DNA of 54,874 nucleotides. Origin: Chloroflexota bacterium. GTDB taxonomy: Bacteria; Chloroflexota; Anaerolineae; Aggregatilineales; Phototrophicaceae. The stretch lies in contig WTGN01000095.1 of the NCBI GenBank assembly GCA_011523545.1, positions 48,092 to 102,965 on the forward strand, read 5' to 3'. Below the pieces are notes generated by a model that was not told the origin of the DNA, searched no databases, and saw nothing but the letters and a program-made list of their open reading frames with translations. Every line of letters starts with the position of its first letter. Within the stretch, counting starts at the first letter, position 1. Made by a program: the position numbers and the translations under genes. Positions 26,301 through 34,160 of the stretch are shown here, in pieces.

Positions 26301-26786
26301 GCTGGTCTGGAAGCCGTCGTAAATCCTCACGCTGGCATGCAGGCCGTTGACATCGTCTGCGCCCATGCCATCCAGCACCTCGACGAAAGCGATATCGACT
26401 ACGCCCTCGATAACGCGCGGCGGATTGGGCGCAAGGTGAGCTGCGGTCGCGGCGACATGCGCGATTGCCGCCTCGCTTGAGGCTGCTGCTTGCTCCGCTG
26501 TCGCAAACAAGTTGATCGCTGCCACCCTGTCCCCGGCGCGCAGCCAGTAGTAGGCGATGAATCCTTCATGTTGGCTGATTATCTCCAGAAACTCATTGAC
26601 GTTTTGAATGAGGTCTTCAGTGGAGGTTTGCGTATCAATGCCGTCGTAGACGCGGATGCTGGCAAAGACGCCCTCTTCCCGCGCTCCATCGGCGCTGGCC
26701 GACAGCGGCAAGGCCAGGGCCAGGGCGAGCGTCAACAAGACGGCGATGACGAGACTTCTCTTGCAATTGCGGGCAAAGCTCTGCAC
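23307..26786 (-). CDS. Secreted protein of ten ABM-like (dimeric alpha/beta barrel) repeats in five A-B pairs
   Basis: A 1159-residue exported protein of unknown function. Residues 1-32 are a signal peptide (basic start, LVIAVLLTLALALALPLSASA). From residue 40 to the end run ten domains of about 108-116 residues, each with FASVRVYDG (strand), a helix, FLPIMRESDGFxGYY, LxAVSLFDSxEQAAASNxAARDFV and LPNPPxxxEG. This is the layout of ABM-like dimeric alpha/beta barrels. Odd domains are of one type (PAGDM loop), even ones of another (HDGVDxxxALSIF loop), so the unit is a pair of about 224 residues present five times; no transmembrane or anchor segment follows. GTG at 26786 is chosen as start because AGGAGG lies 6 bp upstream; ATG 26801 in the same frame has no ribosome site. 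No catalytic residues are evident. Confidence 0.88.
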   Translation of the reverse strand: MQSFARNCKRSLVIAVLLTLALALALPLSASADGAREEGVFASIRVYDGIDTQTSTEDLIQNVNEFLEIISQHEGFIAYYWLRAGDRVAAINLFATAEQAAASSEAAIAHVAATAAHLAPNPPRVIEGVVDIAFVEVLDGMGADDVNGLHASVRIYDGFQTSDMAEFVGIVEDGFLPIMRESDGFFGYYLMNDSAGALVAISIFDTEASALASNEKASDFVAENLTAYLPNAPMITSGPLQIAVLAAVNDGANLIEAMPGAASAFASVRLYDGVDPADQVEIARLVDEGFLPIMRGSDGFIGYFLLPAGDMLAAVSLFDSAEQAAASTHAARDFVAEYLTPYLPNPPQILEGKVEILRIADAEMMMDGSTGSLYASLRLYSNFDLAHLDQTVEVTESVFLPLQQGAAGFFAYMGMHDNVDRTAALSIFSSEDHALAANELAADVVAEHLAQWLPDDPVRINGRLGVAALADVHMGENLIQNVDDGGAFASVRVYDGVDPADQPEIVRRVNDGFLPIMRESDGFVGYYLLPAGDMLAAITLFETADQASASTEAARDFVSQALAPLLPNAPMVVEGTVEVSTQLMFSPVDPDDLSLPLHARLAIYDGFDMARLDETVELLESVLLPDLRDIGVFSYHGISDGVDKAVALRIMGSEESLHQGSDIAADFVAEYLAGWLPEDPLVLDGRLGVASVQGILQGLNLADYFGGEDSAFASVRVYDGVDPADQAEIARLVDEGFLPIMRESDGFIAYFLLPAGDMLATVSAFETADQAAASNDAARSFVAENLTPLLPNPPLIAQGPMDTGYFTLLDEMMMPADATSLYASLRLYDQVDLTQRAESTELVHRIFLPTLQEAEGFWGYVRLHDGVQHSIALSIYDSEANALAANDLAAAFVADYLSDRPQDQTPLRINGQLGVAALAGANEGANLIQAEKTSDRVFASVRVYDGVVPSNMDEIVSRTDAGFLPIIRQSDGFVGYYFLTAGDMLATVSLFDSPEQASASNDAARDFIVENLAPLLPNPPLIYEGHLSINQVSALGASTDLAGAFELYASIRLYEGFDLSHFEEANDLAIARLLPALAELDGFFALFALNDGKDTVVGISMFDNEAASLTANDLGKAFTQEYLADWAPNPPTGVEGKIAIASHAAIHQGDNLVGATMQG

Positions 26787-26865
26787 AGTTTTCCTCCTCA
26801 TTAGGGTCGATGGACGAATTTTCCGGCGGCCCTTTGATATGTGACACAATTGGCTCCTAATTTTC

Positions 26866-26894
26866 AGTGTAGAGGAACTGCGGCTTAAACTCAA
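26866..26894 (-). promoter_or_regulatory. Sigma70-type promoter candidate for the ABM-repeat gene
   Basis: On the minus strand, TTGAGT (26889-26894), a 17-bp spacer and TACACT (26866-26871). Transcription would start near 26859, about 72 nt before the GTG. The same -10 hexamer occurs at 5660 and 49173. Confidence 0.55.
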
Positions 26895-26948
26895 GTTGTC
26901 GCGCAAGGGGGGTGGGAGGATTGGCCCGCACCGCGCTGGTCGAGTTGG

Positions 26949-27350
26949 TTATGGGCGCGCCCAGGCCGGCAGCTGCGCATCCAGCCGCGCGAGCTCGTCG
27001 GCGGCGATGGGTCGGATTTCTGTATCATGCAGATGCGTATCGCGGTTCTCGACGATCAAGAAGCTCACATCTCGCGTCGCCACGAGATTGTGCCAGACGC
27101 CGGCGGGCACGTTGTAAATTAAGCCCGGGGCCATCTCGACCGCTTCCAGCGCGCCGCCATCGGGTCGGGTGAAAATGACCGCCTGGCCGCGCAGCAAAAC
27201 AAAGACTTCATCAGTGAGATTGTGCCGCTCGATCTCATTGAGGTTTGGCCGGTCAAACAAGGGTTCCCAGTTCAATATGGCGGCTTGCCAGCCCTCGGTG
27301 AACATCAGCGGTTTGAAGCCTTCGCCCGACCATTGGTGGATTTCCAGCAT
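26949..27350 (-). CDS. Cupin-fold protein
   Basis: A 133-residue single-domain cupin. The second half shows NLTDEVFVLLRGQAVIFT, a first cupin motif lacking the usual paired histidines, and NVPAGVWHNLVATRDVSFLIVENRDTH, the second motif with its conserved histidine. The resemblance is to sugar-binding or sugar-isomerase-like cupins (WxcM/FdtA group), but a catalytic set cannot be assigned. The ATG at 27350 has GGGAG about 9 bp upstream and is preferred to ATG 27365. It lies between the ABM-repeat gene and the Gfo/Idh/MocA gene on the same strand. Confidence 0.8.
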   Translation of the reverse strand: MLEIHQWSGEGFKPLMFTEGWQAAILNWEPLFDRPNLNEIERHNLTDEVFVLLRGQAVIFTRPDGGALEAVEMAPGLIYNVPAGVWHNLVATRDVSFLIVENRDTHLHDTEIRPIAADELARLDAQLPAWARP

Positions 27351-27405
27351 TGACGGCTCTCCCATGCAGTACGTAGTTACTCTAGCGACATTGTAACGGG
27401 TAGGC

Positions 27406-27431
27406 AGGCGACTCGGCGAGTCGCCCCTACA
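27406..27431. repeat. REP-like palindrome
   Basis: AGGCGACTCGGCGAGTCGCC followed by CCTACA, in the gap between the cupin and Gfo/Idh genes. Confidence 0.75.
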
Positions 27432-27505
27432 AAGATATCGATTGTTGCGCCGACTTTTCTAAATGAGACAGCCGTTATCATTTCATATTTTGCCGCTGCC
27501 ATGTC

Positions 27506-28516
27506 CTAGAGATGGACGACGTCGTTGCGGCGGCTGCTTTCCAGCGCGGCGTCGATGATGCGCATATTCACCAGCCCTTCGGCGGCGCCGGGCGTCGGCG
27601 TCTTGTCGTGGTGGATGCAGTCGATGAAGTGTCGCAATTGCCGATCGTACATGATTTGCGGGCAGTGTTCGTCGCGAACGGGCGGGTAGCCGGGGTCGAC
27701 CGTCCGGACGGTTTCCGCCGCGCGATCGGGGATTTCCAGCCGCGTGGGGAAGAGCCGGGCGAAGGCAAGCGTGCCGTAGAGTTGTGTGCTCGCTTCCGGG
27801 CCGTCGGCGTGGGGCCACCACCAGCCGGATTCGATTATGGAAGAGGCGCCGCCGGCCCAATTGACCCAGATCGTGCCACTGTCATCGACATCGTAATCGG
27901 TGTATTCGGTGGCGATTTTGGCATAGACGCTGAGCGGCTGTGGATCGCCCAGGAGATAACGCGCGACATCGATGGCGTGGATGCCCATATCGGCCAGCGC
28001 GCCACCGCCAGCCGCGCGCGCCTCGACAAACCAGCCGCCGGGCCCCCAGTTGACATGCACGCCATAACCCTTCGTGCGCAGAATCGTGCCCAGCGCGCCA
28101 TCGTCGATCTGCCGCTTTATCCAGTTCACTTCTTCATCAAAGCGCCAGCAATGGGCCACCATCAGTTTGGCGCCCGCTGCTTCGCTGGCGCGCAGCATAC
28201 GCTCGGCTTCGGCGCCGTTCATCGCCATCGGCTTCTCCACCATTACATGGAGGCCAGCGTTTAGAGCGGCGATCGTTTGGGGCGCGTGCAGGTAGTTGGG
28301 CGTGCTGACAATCAGGATGTCTACCCCGCCGGCGCTCAGCAGCTCGCGCACCGCCCGGTATTGCCGGTCGATGCTGAATTGGGCCGCGAAATCCGCCATT
28401 GAGGCGGGACGATGATTGACGACCGCCGCCAGCTCGACGCCGTCGAGGCTTTGCGCGGCGCGCGCATGAACGCGGGAAATATGTCCGGTTCCGCTGAAAG
28501 CGATTTTCAGGGTCAT
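27506..28516 (-). CDS. Gfo/Idh/MocA family oxidoreductase
   Basis: A 336-residue NAD(P)-dependent sugar or cyclitol dehydrogenase. The N-terminal Rossmann motif is AFSGTGHISRVHA, followed by DILIVSTPNYLHAPQTIAAL and the catalytic-lysine motif VMVEKPMAM near residue 95; the C-terminal beta-sheet domain has GGGALADMGIHAIDVARYLLG with the usual conserved Asp and His. The substrate is not evident. The start at 28516 has AGGAGG 7 bp upstream. It is divergent from a two-gene unit encoding a DHQ-synthase-like enzyme and a StrS-type aminotransferase, which suggests that all three act on a sugar or cyclitol. Confidence 0.92.
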   Translation of the reverse strand: MTLKIAFSGTGHISRVHARAAQSLDGVELAAVVNHRPASMADFAAQFSIDRQYRAVRELLSAGGVDILIVSTPNYLHAPQTIAALNAGLHVMVEKPMAMNGAEAERMLRASEAAGAKLMVAHCWRFDEEVNWIKRQIDDGALGTILRTKGYGVHVNWGPGGWFVEARAAGGGALADMGIHAIDVARYLLGDPQPLSVYAKIATEYTDYDVDDSGTIWVNWAGGASSIIESGWWWPHADGPEASTQLYGTLAFARLFPTRLEIPDRAAETVRTVDPGYPPVRDEHCPQIMYDRQLRHFIDCIHHDKTPTPGAAEGLVNMRIIDAALESSRRNDVVHL

Positions 28517-28549
28517 GCTGCGCCTCCTGTGAGTTGCGCCGACAATAGC

Positions 28550-28574
28550 GGTCGACCCAGCGGCTCGCCCCTAC
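28550..28574. repeat. Decayed REP-like palindrome in a divergent gap
   Basis: GGTCGACCCAGCGGCTCGCC then CCTAC; the stem is imperfect. It lies near the 5' end of the Gfo/Idh gene, in the 271-bp gap to the next gene. TATACT near 28655 may be a -10, but no -35 at proper spacing is seen. Confidence 0.55.
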
Positions 28575-28787
28575 ATGGTTCGCGTGAGCGCGGCGCTGCT
28601 TTGCCTGCGGATTTATTGGCAAGATTCGCCAGGGATTGTTATCGTTGTCGCTATACTGTCCGCAATGCTTGATCCGCTCGTCGCGTTTTGCCGCGAGACG
28701 GCAGGGCCGTTTCGTCCCCGTCAGATGGGCAGGCAAGAGTCAATTGACGCGAATAGTACTATGCTAACCGCCAGTGGAGGATGATGC

Positions 28788-29831
28788 ATGAGAAACAGCG
28801 CCGGCTTCACCACTATCTTCGGGCGCAATTTGATCGGCGAGCTGCCGAACTTCGTTCATCAGCCCTACCTCGTCGTGACGATGGCTGATCTCTGGGACTT
28901 GTTCGCCCATCACTTTGACGACAACCTGGCCGGGCCCTACCTGGTCTCGACGATTGACGGCGACGAGCTCAAAGCGGAATTGAGCAAGCTGCCGCCTTGC
29001 AATTGCATCATTGGGCTGGGCGGGGGTCAAGCGCTTGATGTGGCCAAGTATTTCGCCTGGTCGCTGCGGCTGCCGCTCTTTCAGGTACCGACTTCCATGT
29101 CGGTCAACGCCGCCTTCGGGCATCGGGCCGGCTTGCGCTTCAGCGGCAATGTGCGTTATATGGGCTGGGCTGTGCCGGAAGCGGTCTATGTCGATTTTGA
29201 TGTGATCCAGAACGCGCCGCCGGTTGTCAACCGCAGCGGCATCTGCGAGATCCTCTGTTACCACACCGGTCATGCCGATTGGCGCCTGGCACATGCCCGC
29301 GGCAAGACGGAAGCGAAATGGCCCTACGATCAAGCGCTGGTTGATGAAGCGGCTGCGGTGATGGCGACCGTCATGGACGCCCTGGATGACATCCGCGCGG
29401 TCAACGAGACGGGCATCCGCACGCTGATGACGGCGAACCGCTGGGGCGGGGCGGCTTTCCACAACGCCGGCTGGAACCCGCGGCATATCGAAGGCGCCGA
29501 TCATTTTCTCTTCTACGCGCTGGAATACTACACCGGGAAAAAGTTCATTCACGGGCAGCCGGTTTGCCTGGGCATTTACGTTGGCTCGCTGCTGCACGAG
29601 GACAAGCCGCAGGAGATGCTCGATGCCATCGTCCGCGCCGGCGTCGATATTCGGCCGGCAGCGATGGGCATCAGCTGGGACGATGTGAGTCATGCATTGG
29701 TCAATATGCGCGACTTTGTGCGGCAGGCCGGCTTGTGGTATGGCATTTTCCACGAGGCCGAGATCGACGACGCCTTTGCCAGGCAGGTGCAAGCCAATGT
29801 CGAAGCGGCGTATGAAGGCGTGACGCTTTAG
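28788..29831 (+). CDS. Glycerol-1-phosphate dehydrogenase / DHQ-synthase-like enzyme
   Basis: A 347-residue cytoplasmic protein of the fold shared by iron alcohol dehydrogenases, sn-glycerol-1-phosphate dehydrogenase (AraM/EgsA) and 3-dehydroquinate synthase. The NAD motif is IIGLGGGQALDVAKYFA (GGG 78-80, D84, K87), followed by FQVPTSMSVNA. The metal ligands appear as Glu in RSGICEILCYHTGHADWRLA (Asp in most relatives), His in EGADHFLFYALE and His in FIHGQPV. The substrate may differ from glycerol phosphate given the Glu and the neighbour. GTGGAGG precedes the ATG. The StrS aminotransferase begins 24 bp downstream, so the two are an operon. Confidence 0.85.
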   Translation: MRNSAGFTTIFGRNLIGELPNFVHQPYLVVTMADLWDLFAHHFDDNLAGPYLVSTIDGDELKAELSKLPPCNCIIGLGGGQALDVAKYFAWSLRLPLFQVPTSMSVNAAFGHRAGLRFSGNVRYMGWAVPEAVYVDFDVIQNAPPVVNRSGICEILCYHTGHADWRLAHARGKTEAKWPYDQALVDEAAAVMATVMDALDDIRAVNETGIRTLMTANRWGGAAFHNAGWNPRHIEGADHFLFYALEYYTGKKFIHGQPVCLGIYVGSLLHEDKPQEMLDAIVRAGVDIRPAAMGISWDDVSHALVNMRDFVRQAGLWYGIFHEAEIDDAFARQVQANVEAAYEGVTL

Positions 29832-29855
29832 TTTGAGGATTACCGGAACTTGACG

Positions 29856-31082
29856 ATGCCAACACTTGCCATTCAGGGCGGTCAACCCGCCAAGACCAAG
29901 CCATTTCCCGCCTGGCCGATCTATGATGAGCGCGAACGCGAAGCGCTCAATGAGGTGCTGGAGAGCGGCGTGTGGTGGCGGACGCCGGGCACGAAGACGC
30001 TCGCCTTTGAGCGGGCATTCGCCGCTTATCATCAGGCGAAGCACGGCATCGCGGTCACCAATGGCACGCACGCGCTTGAGGTCGCGCTCGCGGCGATGGG
30101 CATCGGGCCGGGGGATGAGGTCATCGTGCCGAACGCCACCTTCGTCGCCACCGCCAGCGCGGTGCTCTTCGCCGGCGCCTTGCCGGTCCCGGTTGATGTC
30201 AGCGCCGACAGTTATTGCATCGACCCGGAGTTGGCGGAAGCGGCGATCAATGAGAACACGAAGGCGATTATCGCGGTGCATCTTGGCGGGCGGCCGGCTG
30301 ACCTGGATCAGCTGACGGCGGTGGCGCAGAAGCACGGCGTCACGCTGTTGGAAGACGCGGCTCATGCGCATGGCAGCGAATGGCGAGGGCGCAAGGTCGG
30401 CGCTTTTGGCATCGGCGGGACTTTCAGCTTCCAGGCGAGCAAGACGATGACGGCTGGCGAGGGGGGCATGATCATCAGCAATGATGACGAATTTGAGCGG
30501 CTGGCGCGCTCGACGCATGATTGCGGCCGTCTGCCGGGCGAGTGGTTCTACAGTCATTTCATGTACGGCTCCAATTACCGCTTGAGCGAATGGCAGGGCG
30601 CGGTGCTGCTGGCGCAGTTGACGCGGCTGGACGAGCAGACCGCCCGCCGGCACGCAAATGGCCGCCTGCTGGATGGCGCCTTGAGCGGCATCCCGGGCAT
30701 CACGCCCCAATCACATGACCGCCGCATCAGCCGCAACGGGCATTACGCCTATATCTTCCACTACGACAAGCGCGCCTTCGCCGGCGTCGACACCGGGCGC
30801 TTTGTCTCGGCGCTGGAAGCGGAAGGCGTGCCGACACAAGCGCCCTACCCGCCGCTGCATGCGCTTGATGTCTTCACGAGCGGCGCTTATCGCAGCCGGC
30901 TCAGTGGCGCGCAGGCCAGCGCCCGGCATGATTTTCTCAGGCAGCCCTACCCTAATTCGGAGCGGGAAGCCTGGGAAACGGTCTGGATCACGCAGAACGC
31001 GCTGCTGGGCGACGAAGAGGACATGGGCGAGATTGCGGCCGCCATCGGCAAGATTGCGGAGAATGCGCGGGATTTGATTTGA
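29856..31082 (+). CDS. DegT/DnrJ/EryC1/StrS family PLP aminotransferase
   Basis: A 408-residue fold type I PLP enzyme that transaminates keto-sugars or keto-cyclitols. TNGTHALEVALAAMGIGPGDEVIVPN starts the PLP-binding region; Asp167 in LLEDAAHAHG contacts the pyridine nitrogen; Lys196 in FSFQASKTMTAGEGG is the Schiff-base lysine; YGSNYRLSEWQGAVLLAQL completes the family pattern. ATG 29856 is preferred to TTG 29850; both lie close to CCGGA. It is co-transcribed with the DHQ-synthase-like gene, a pairing known in aminocyclitol and AHBA-type routes, though here the product is unknown. Confidence 0.92.
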   Translation: MPTLAIQGGQPAKTKPFPAWPIYDEREREALNEVLESGVWWRTPGTKTLAFERAFAAYHQAKHGIAVTNGTHALEVALAAMGIGPGDEVIVPNATFVATASAVLFAGALPVPVDVSADSYCIDPELAEAAINENTKAIIAVHLGGRPADLDQLTAVAQKHGVTLLEDAAHAHGSEWRGRKVGAFGIGGTFSFQASKTMTAGEGGMIISNDDEFERLARSTHDCGRLPGEWFYSHFMYGSNYRLSEWQGAVLLAQLTRLDEQTARRHANGRLLDGALSGIPGITPQSHDRRISRNGHYAYIFHYDKRAFAGVDTGRFVSALEAEGVPTQAPYPPLHALDVFTSGAYRSRLSGAQASARHDFLRQPYPNSEREAWETVWITQNALLGDEEDMGEIAAAIGKIAENARDLI

Positions 31083-31091
31083 CTGGGTTGA

Positions 31092-31290
31092 ACTCCAGAG
31101 GGCGCAGAGACCGCTGAGTGCTTTAGGGCGACTCGCGGAGTCGCGCCTACGGAACTCGCTGTGACCGTGAATTGTTTTGAATAGGCGCGTCGCTGAAGAA
31201 TCAGCCAATTTGTTGAATGAAGCGATTTAGACAGGCAACGAGATTCTAGTTATGCTCGCGCTTTAGGGCGACTCACGGAGTCGCCCTTAC
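31092..31290. repeat. Repeat-filled gap: CACAGAG-type repeat and two REP-like palindromes
   Basis: CTCCAGAGGGCGCAGAGACC (31092-31111) is a CACAGAG-type copy. TAGGGCGACTCGCGGAGTCG (31124-31150) and TAGGGCGACTCACGGAGTCG (31264-31290) are REP-like palindromes, both preceded by CTTTAGGGCGACTC. The 437-bp gap 31083-31519 holds no credible gene. Confidence 0.7.
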
Positions 31291-31432
31291 AACTTCCGAT
31301 GTTGCCTACAACGTTCCGAAGGTATTTGAGAACGAGCCATTGCCGCGCGTGGACTCAGCGGGCTGGTCGCCCGGCCTGGAGAATGCGCGTGAATTTGGGC
31401 GGCCGGGCCTACAGTATCCGATTTGCCCCACA

Positions 31433-31494
31433 GATTTCGCTATGATTGATGAAGGGATTTGGCCGTGTAGGGGCGAGGTCGCGTAGACAGCGAC
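31433..31494. repeat. REP-like palindrome with unusual stem
   Basis: The flank ACAGATTTCGCTATGATTG also borders the element at 4617-4693. It is followed by TGTAGGGGCGA and then GGTCGCGTAGACAGCGACC, a 6-bp stem with loop GTAGACA. CGCGTAGACA is shared with 1540 and 19166. Confidence 0.6.
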
Positions 31495-31519
31495 CGACGG
31501 CGGTGACACGCCTTCCCGT

Positions 31520-33904
31520 CTAGCCGCAATCCCCGTTCGCCTCCAGGTAGCCGTTGCTGACCCAGCCGCGCGCGCCGAGATAATCGACCTCAAACCAGTC
31601 AGCCGTGCGCGAGAACGCCGTCAATGTCACATCGTAGGGCACGGCGCCGATGACCGCCCCGCCCGGCCCGGCGCGCAAATTCAGCATGTATTTCGTGCGC
31701 ACCATGCAGTTGCTCAGGGTCCAACTTGCCGGCGGGATTGCGGTCGCCATGGGCGCGGTTGGGCCGGGCATCAGCGCGACAATGCCGGGGCGATCGATCG
31801 TCGTGCAGATCATATTCCCCACGCCGACCGCCGGCACATCGTAAATCACGCGCGGAAGGGGCGTCGTGTCGACAAACTTGAAGGTCCCATACGAAGTGGC
31901 GAAGCAGACTTCCATATTGGGCAGGACCCAGCCCCAGACATCGAGGCCGTCGCGGAAGCCGGCCGCGAGCAGGTCGGCGTTGCCGATGCCGTCTCGGCCT
32001 AGCTGCTGACATTGGGTCGATACCGTGATGTTGCGGACGCGGATATGCGCGGGCAAGTCCAGGCAGGTTTGGCGTCTTGGCGGCGGCTTGGGCGTCACGA
32101 CTGGCACCGAAGCGATGGAGCGGGAACGGCCCTGGACAGTGCCCGGCGATTGCCGCGCCGACGGCACCATGACATCTTGAAAGGCGTTGCTCGTACCGGC
32201 GGTGTTGCTGACTGTCAGCGTCACTCTGTAGGTCGCGGCGCCGCTGGGATAGGTGTGGGTTGGATTCTGCGTAGTGTAATCGGGCGAGCCATCGCCATCC
32301 ACATCCCAACTGAATGCGAGGTTGCTGCCGGTCGAGGTCGAGGTGAAGCGGGCTTCATAGCCGCTGACGCTGACGCTGAAGCTGGCTGTGGGCGCGGTGA
32401 CTGGCTGCGACACGGCAAGCGTCTGCGAGGTGCTGTCGCTGCCGCCGGATCCGGTCACCGTCAGGGTTACGCTATAGTTGCCGCCGCTGGCATAGGTGTG
32501 GGATGTGGTCGCGCCTGTGCCGGTATTGCCGTCGCCGAAGTTCCATGCATAGCTGGTGATATCGCCGGTGGAACCGCTGGCGTCGAAGCGCCAGCGCAGG
32601 ACGTTGTTGGTATCGACGGTGGCGATGAAGCTGGCGGTTGGCGCCACCGGGGGCTCATATTCATAGGCGCCGATATCGCAGGCGCTGCCTTGCGGGCGGG
32701 TCACGCCGCGCTGGTCGATATTGCCGACGGCGGTGCAGACATCGGTATCGGCGGCGTCTATGGCTGGGCTGCCGGCGGGCAAGGCGAGAACGCTCAAGCC
32801 GTTGGTCGGTGTGGGCAAGTTAGGGTCGCCAGTCACCCGATCCAGAAGGCATGCCGCAACGCTTTGATAGGTGGAACTCGAATTGATGATGTTTTCCTCG
32901 ATATTATCTTGTTCTCGTTCGCCGTGTTGCCCGTAATTGCAGGCGCCCGCGCCTACCGTCTGGCACCAGATGATGCTGTTGCTGAGCTCGAAAGTGCTAG
33001 TGGAGATGGCGCTGAAGTTGATACCGCTATAGTTGGAGGCGGTCGTGCCCAGGCAGCCGGCCATGGTAATGTGTCTGATTGTGGTGGTGCTGGCGCCGCG
33101 CGCGCCTTCCCCGCCCGTTGTATCGCCGAGCTGGATCTGGCCCGTTGGTGAGCTGTTGTTGTAAAGGGTGCTGTTGTCGAGGGTGAGAACGCCGCCGCTG
33201 CTGTGTATAGCGCCGCCGGCCCGCGTCGCCGTGTTGTTGTAGAAGACGCTGCGCTTGATTGTGACTGTCCCCCGGTCAATGTAAATCGCCCCGCCGTCGG
33301 TTGTGGTCGAGTTGCCGTGAATGACGCTGCGGTTGATGTTAACGGTACCGAAGCGCGTCACCTCGATGGCGCCGCCCGGCCCGCCGCCGCCATTGCCGCC
33401 GGTCAGGGTCAAGTCATTGATGGTGAGGGTGCTTCCTTGCACGAGAAAATGCTGGCCCGAGGCGTGAGAGACGGTGTATGTATGATTATTGCCCGTGATG
33501 GTGACGGCGCCGGGGTTGCCGGTCGGCAGCGTAAGCGGCGTGGCCGAGTTGATTGTCACATCGCCCGTCAGTTCAATGGTGTCGTCGCCGTAAGTTCCGC
33601 TGGCGGTGCAGCCGGTTTGGTCGCTGTTCGCAACGGCCGAGGCCCAGGCGATCTCGAGGGTGCAAGTGCCGCTGACGGTGAGCGTCGCGGCGAAGGCGGG
33701 CAGCGCCGGCAGCAGGAAGACCAGCGCAATGAGAACAAATTTGAATGGCAGGAATTGACCTAAATCAAGTATGCGTCTTATTTGGCTGGTTATAACGAGG
33801 GGGCTGGACGTTGGCCGGCTGCCGCCAAGACTCTCGATTGGCATTGTTGCATAAAAGCGAATTTCTGGGGCATCGCAAGCGCTGAGGGGAAAAGTATGAG
33901 ACAT
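31520..33904 (-). CDS. Secreted beta-helix protein with PKD domains and C-terminal SH3-like domain
   Basis: A 794-residue surface or secreted protein. A late hydrophobic signal (FVLIALVFLLPALPAFAA) ends near residue 70-75 after a long polar N-terminus. About residues 75-395 form a right-handed beta-helix of the choice-of-anchor/polymorphic-outer-membrane-like kind: repeated GGAIEVTRFGTVNINRSVIHGN, GGAIYIDRGTVTIKRSVFYNN, GGAIHSSGGVLTLDNSTLYNN, ending in IGAYEY. Two PKD domains follow (SFIATVD..YAWNFGDGNTG..HTYASGGNY and FSWDVDGDGSPDY..HTYPSG). The C-terminus has an SH3-like domain, KYMLNLRAGPGGAVIGAVPY..TADWFEVDYLGARGWVSNGYL. Likely binds carbohydrate or cell wall. Start 33904 has GGTGA; a shorter start at 33844 would place the signal nearer the N-terminus. 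Confidence 0.85.
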   Translation of the reverse strand: MSHTFPLSACDAPEIRFYATMPIESLGGSRPTSSPLVITSQIRRILDLGQFLPFKFVLIALVFLLPALPAFAATLTVSGTCTLEIAWASAVANSDQTGCTASGTYGDDTIELTGDVTINSATPLTLPTGNPGAVTITGNNHTYTVSHASGQHFLVQGSTLTINDLTLTGGNGGGGPGGAIEVTRFGTVNINRSVIHGNSTTTDGGAIYIDRGTVTIKRSVFYNNTATRAGGAIHSSGGVLTLDNSTLYNNSSPTGQIQLGDTTGGEGARGASTTTIRHITMAGCLGTTASNYSGINFSAISTSTFELSNSIIWCQTVGAGACNYGQHGEREQDNIEENIINSSSTYQSVAACLLDRVTGDPNLPTPTNGLSVLALPAGSPAIDAADTDVCTAVGNIDQRGVTRPQGSACDIGAYEYEPPVAPTASFIATVDTNNVLRWRFDASGSTGDITSYAWNFGDGNTGTGATTSHTYASGGNYSVTLTVTGSGGSDSTSQTLAVSQPVTAPTASFSVSVSGYEARFTSTSTGSNLAFSWDVDGDGSPDYTTQNPTHTYPSGAATYRVTLTVSNTAGTSNAFQDVMVPSARQSPGTVQGRSRSIASVPVVTPKPPPRRQTCLDLPAHIRVRNITVSTQCQQLGRDGIGNADLLAAGFRDGLDVWGWVLPNMEVCFATSYGTFKFVDTTPLPRVIYDVPAVGVGNMICTTIDRPGIVALMPGPTAPMATAIPPASWTLSNCMVRTKYMLNLRAGPGGAVIGAVPYDVTLTAFSRTADWFEVDYLGARGWVSNGYLEANGDCG

Positions 33905-33948
33905 GGTTTCACCGCTTTCGATTTTTAGATACAAGACCGCGCAAGGCT

Positions 33949-33957
33949 ATTGTAACA
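33949..33957 (-). promoter_or_regulatory. Extended -10 promoter candidate for the beta-helix/PKD gene
   Basis: TGTTACAAT on the minus strand fits TGn plus TACAAT, in an A+T-rich stretch 45 bp before the start codon at 33904. No clear -35. Confidence 0.4.
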
Positions 33958-34160
33958 GACAATATCAACAATAATATCAGAAAATCATAACTTACACAGC
34001 TGACGTGACTATTCTGCACATCAAGGTACAGATTGACACTTGGCCGCTCCAGAAATGCTGCGCAGTCGGGCGCGCGCGCAATCCGCCGTCGGCGCGCTGC
34101 CTTGCGGTCTGCGTTACAATTCAGCGGTCGGCTATTGAGTTCATCCGGGAGGGATAGCAG

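Noticed and set aside
28764..30710. Long minus-strand open frame of 648 codons
   Set aside because: It is antisense to the DHQ-synthase-like and StrS aminotransferase genes and reflects third-position GC bias.
32012..33151. Plus-strand open frame opposite the beta-helix/PKD gene
   Set aside because: Gly/Ala-rich shadow frame with no signal or domain; the opposite strand encodes recognisable PKD and SH3 domains.
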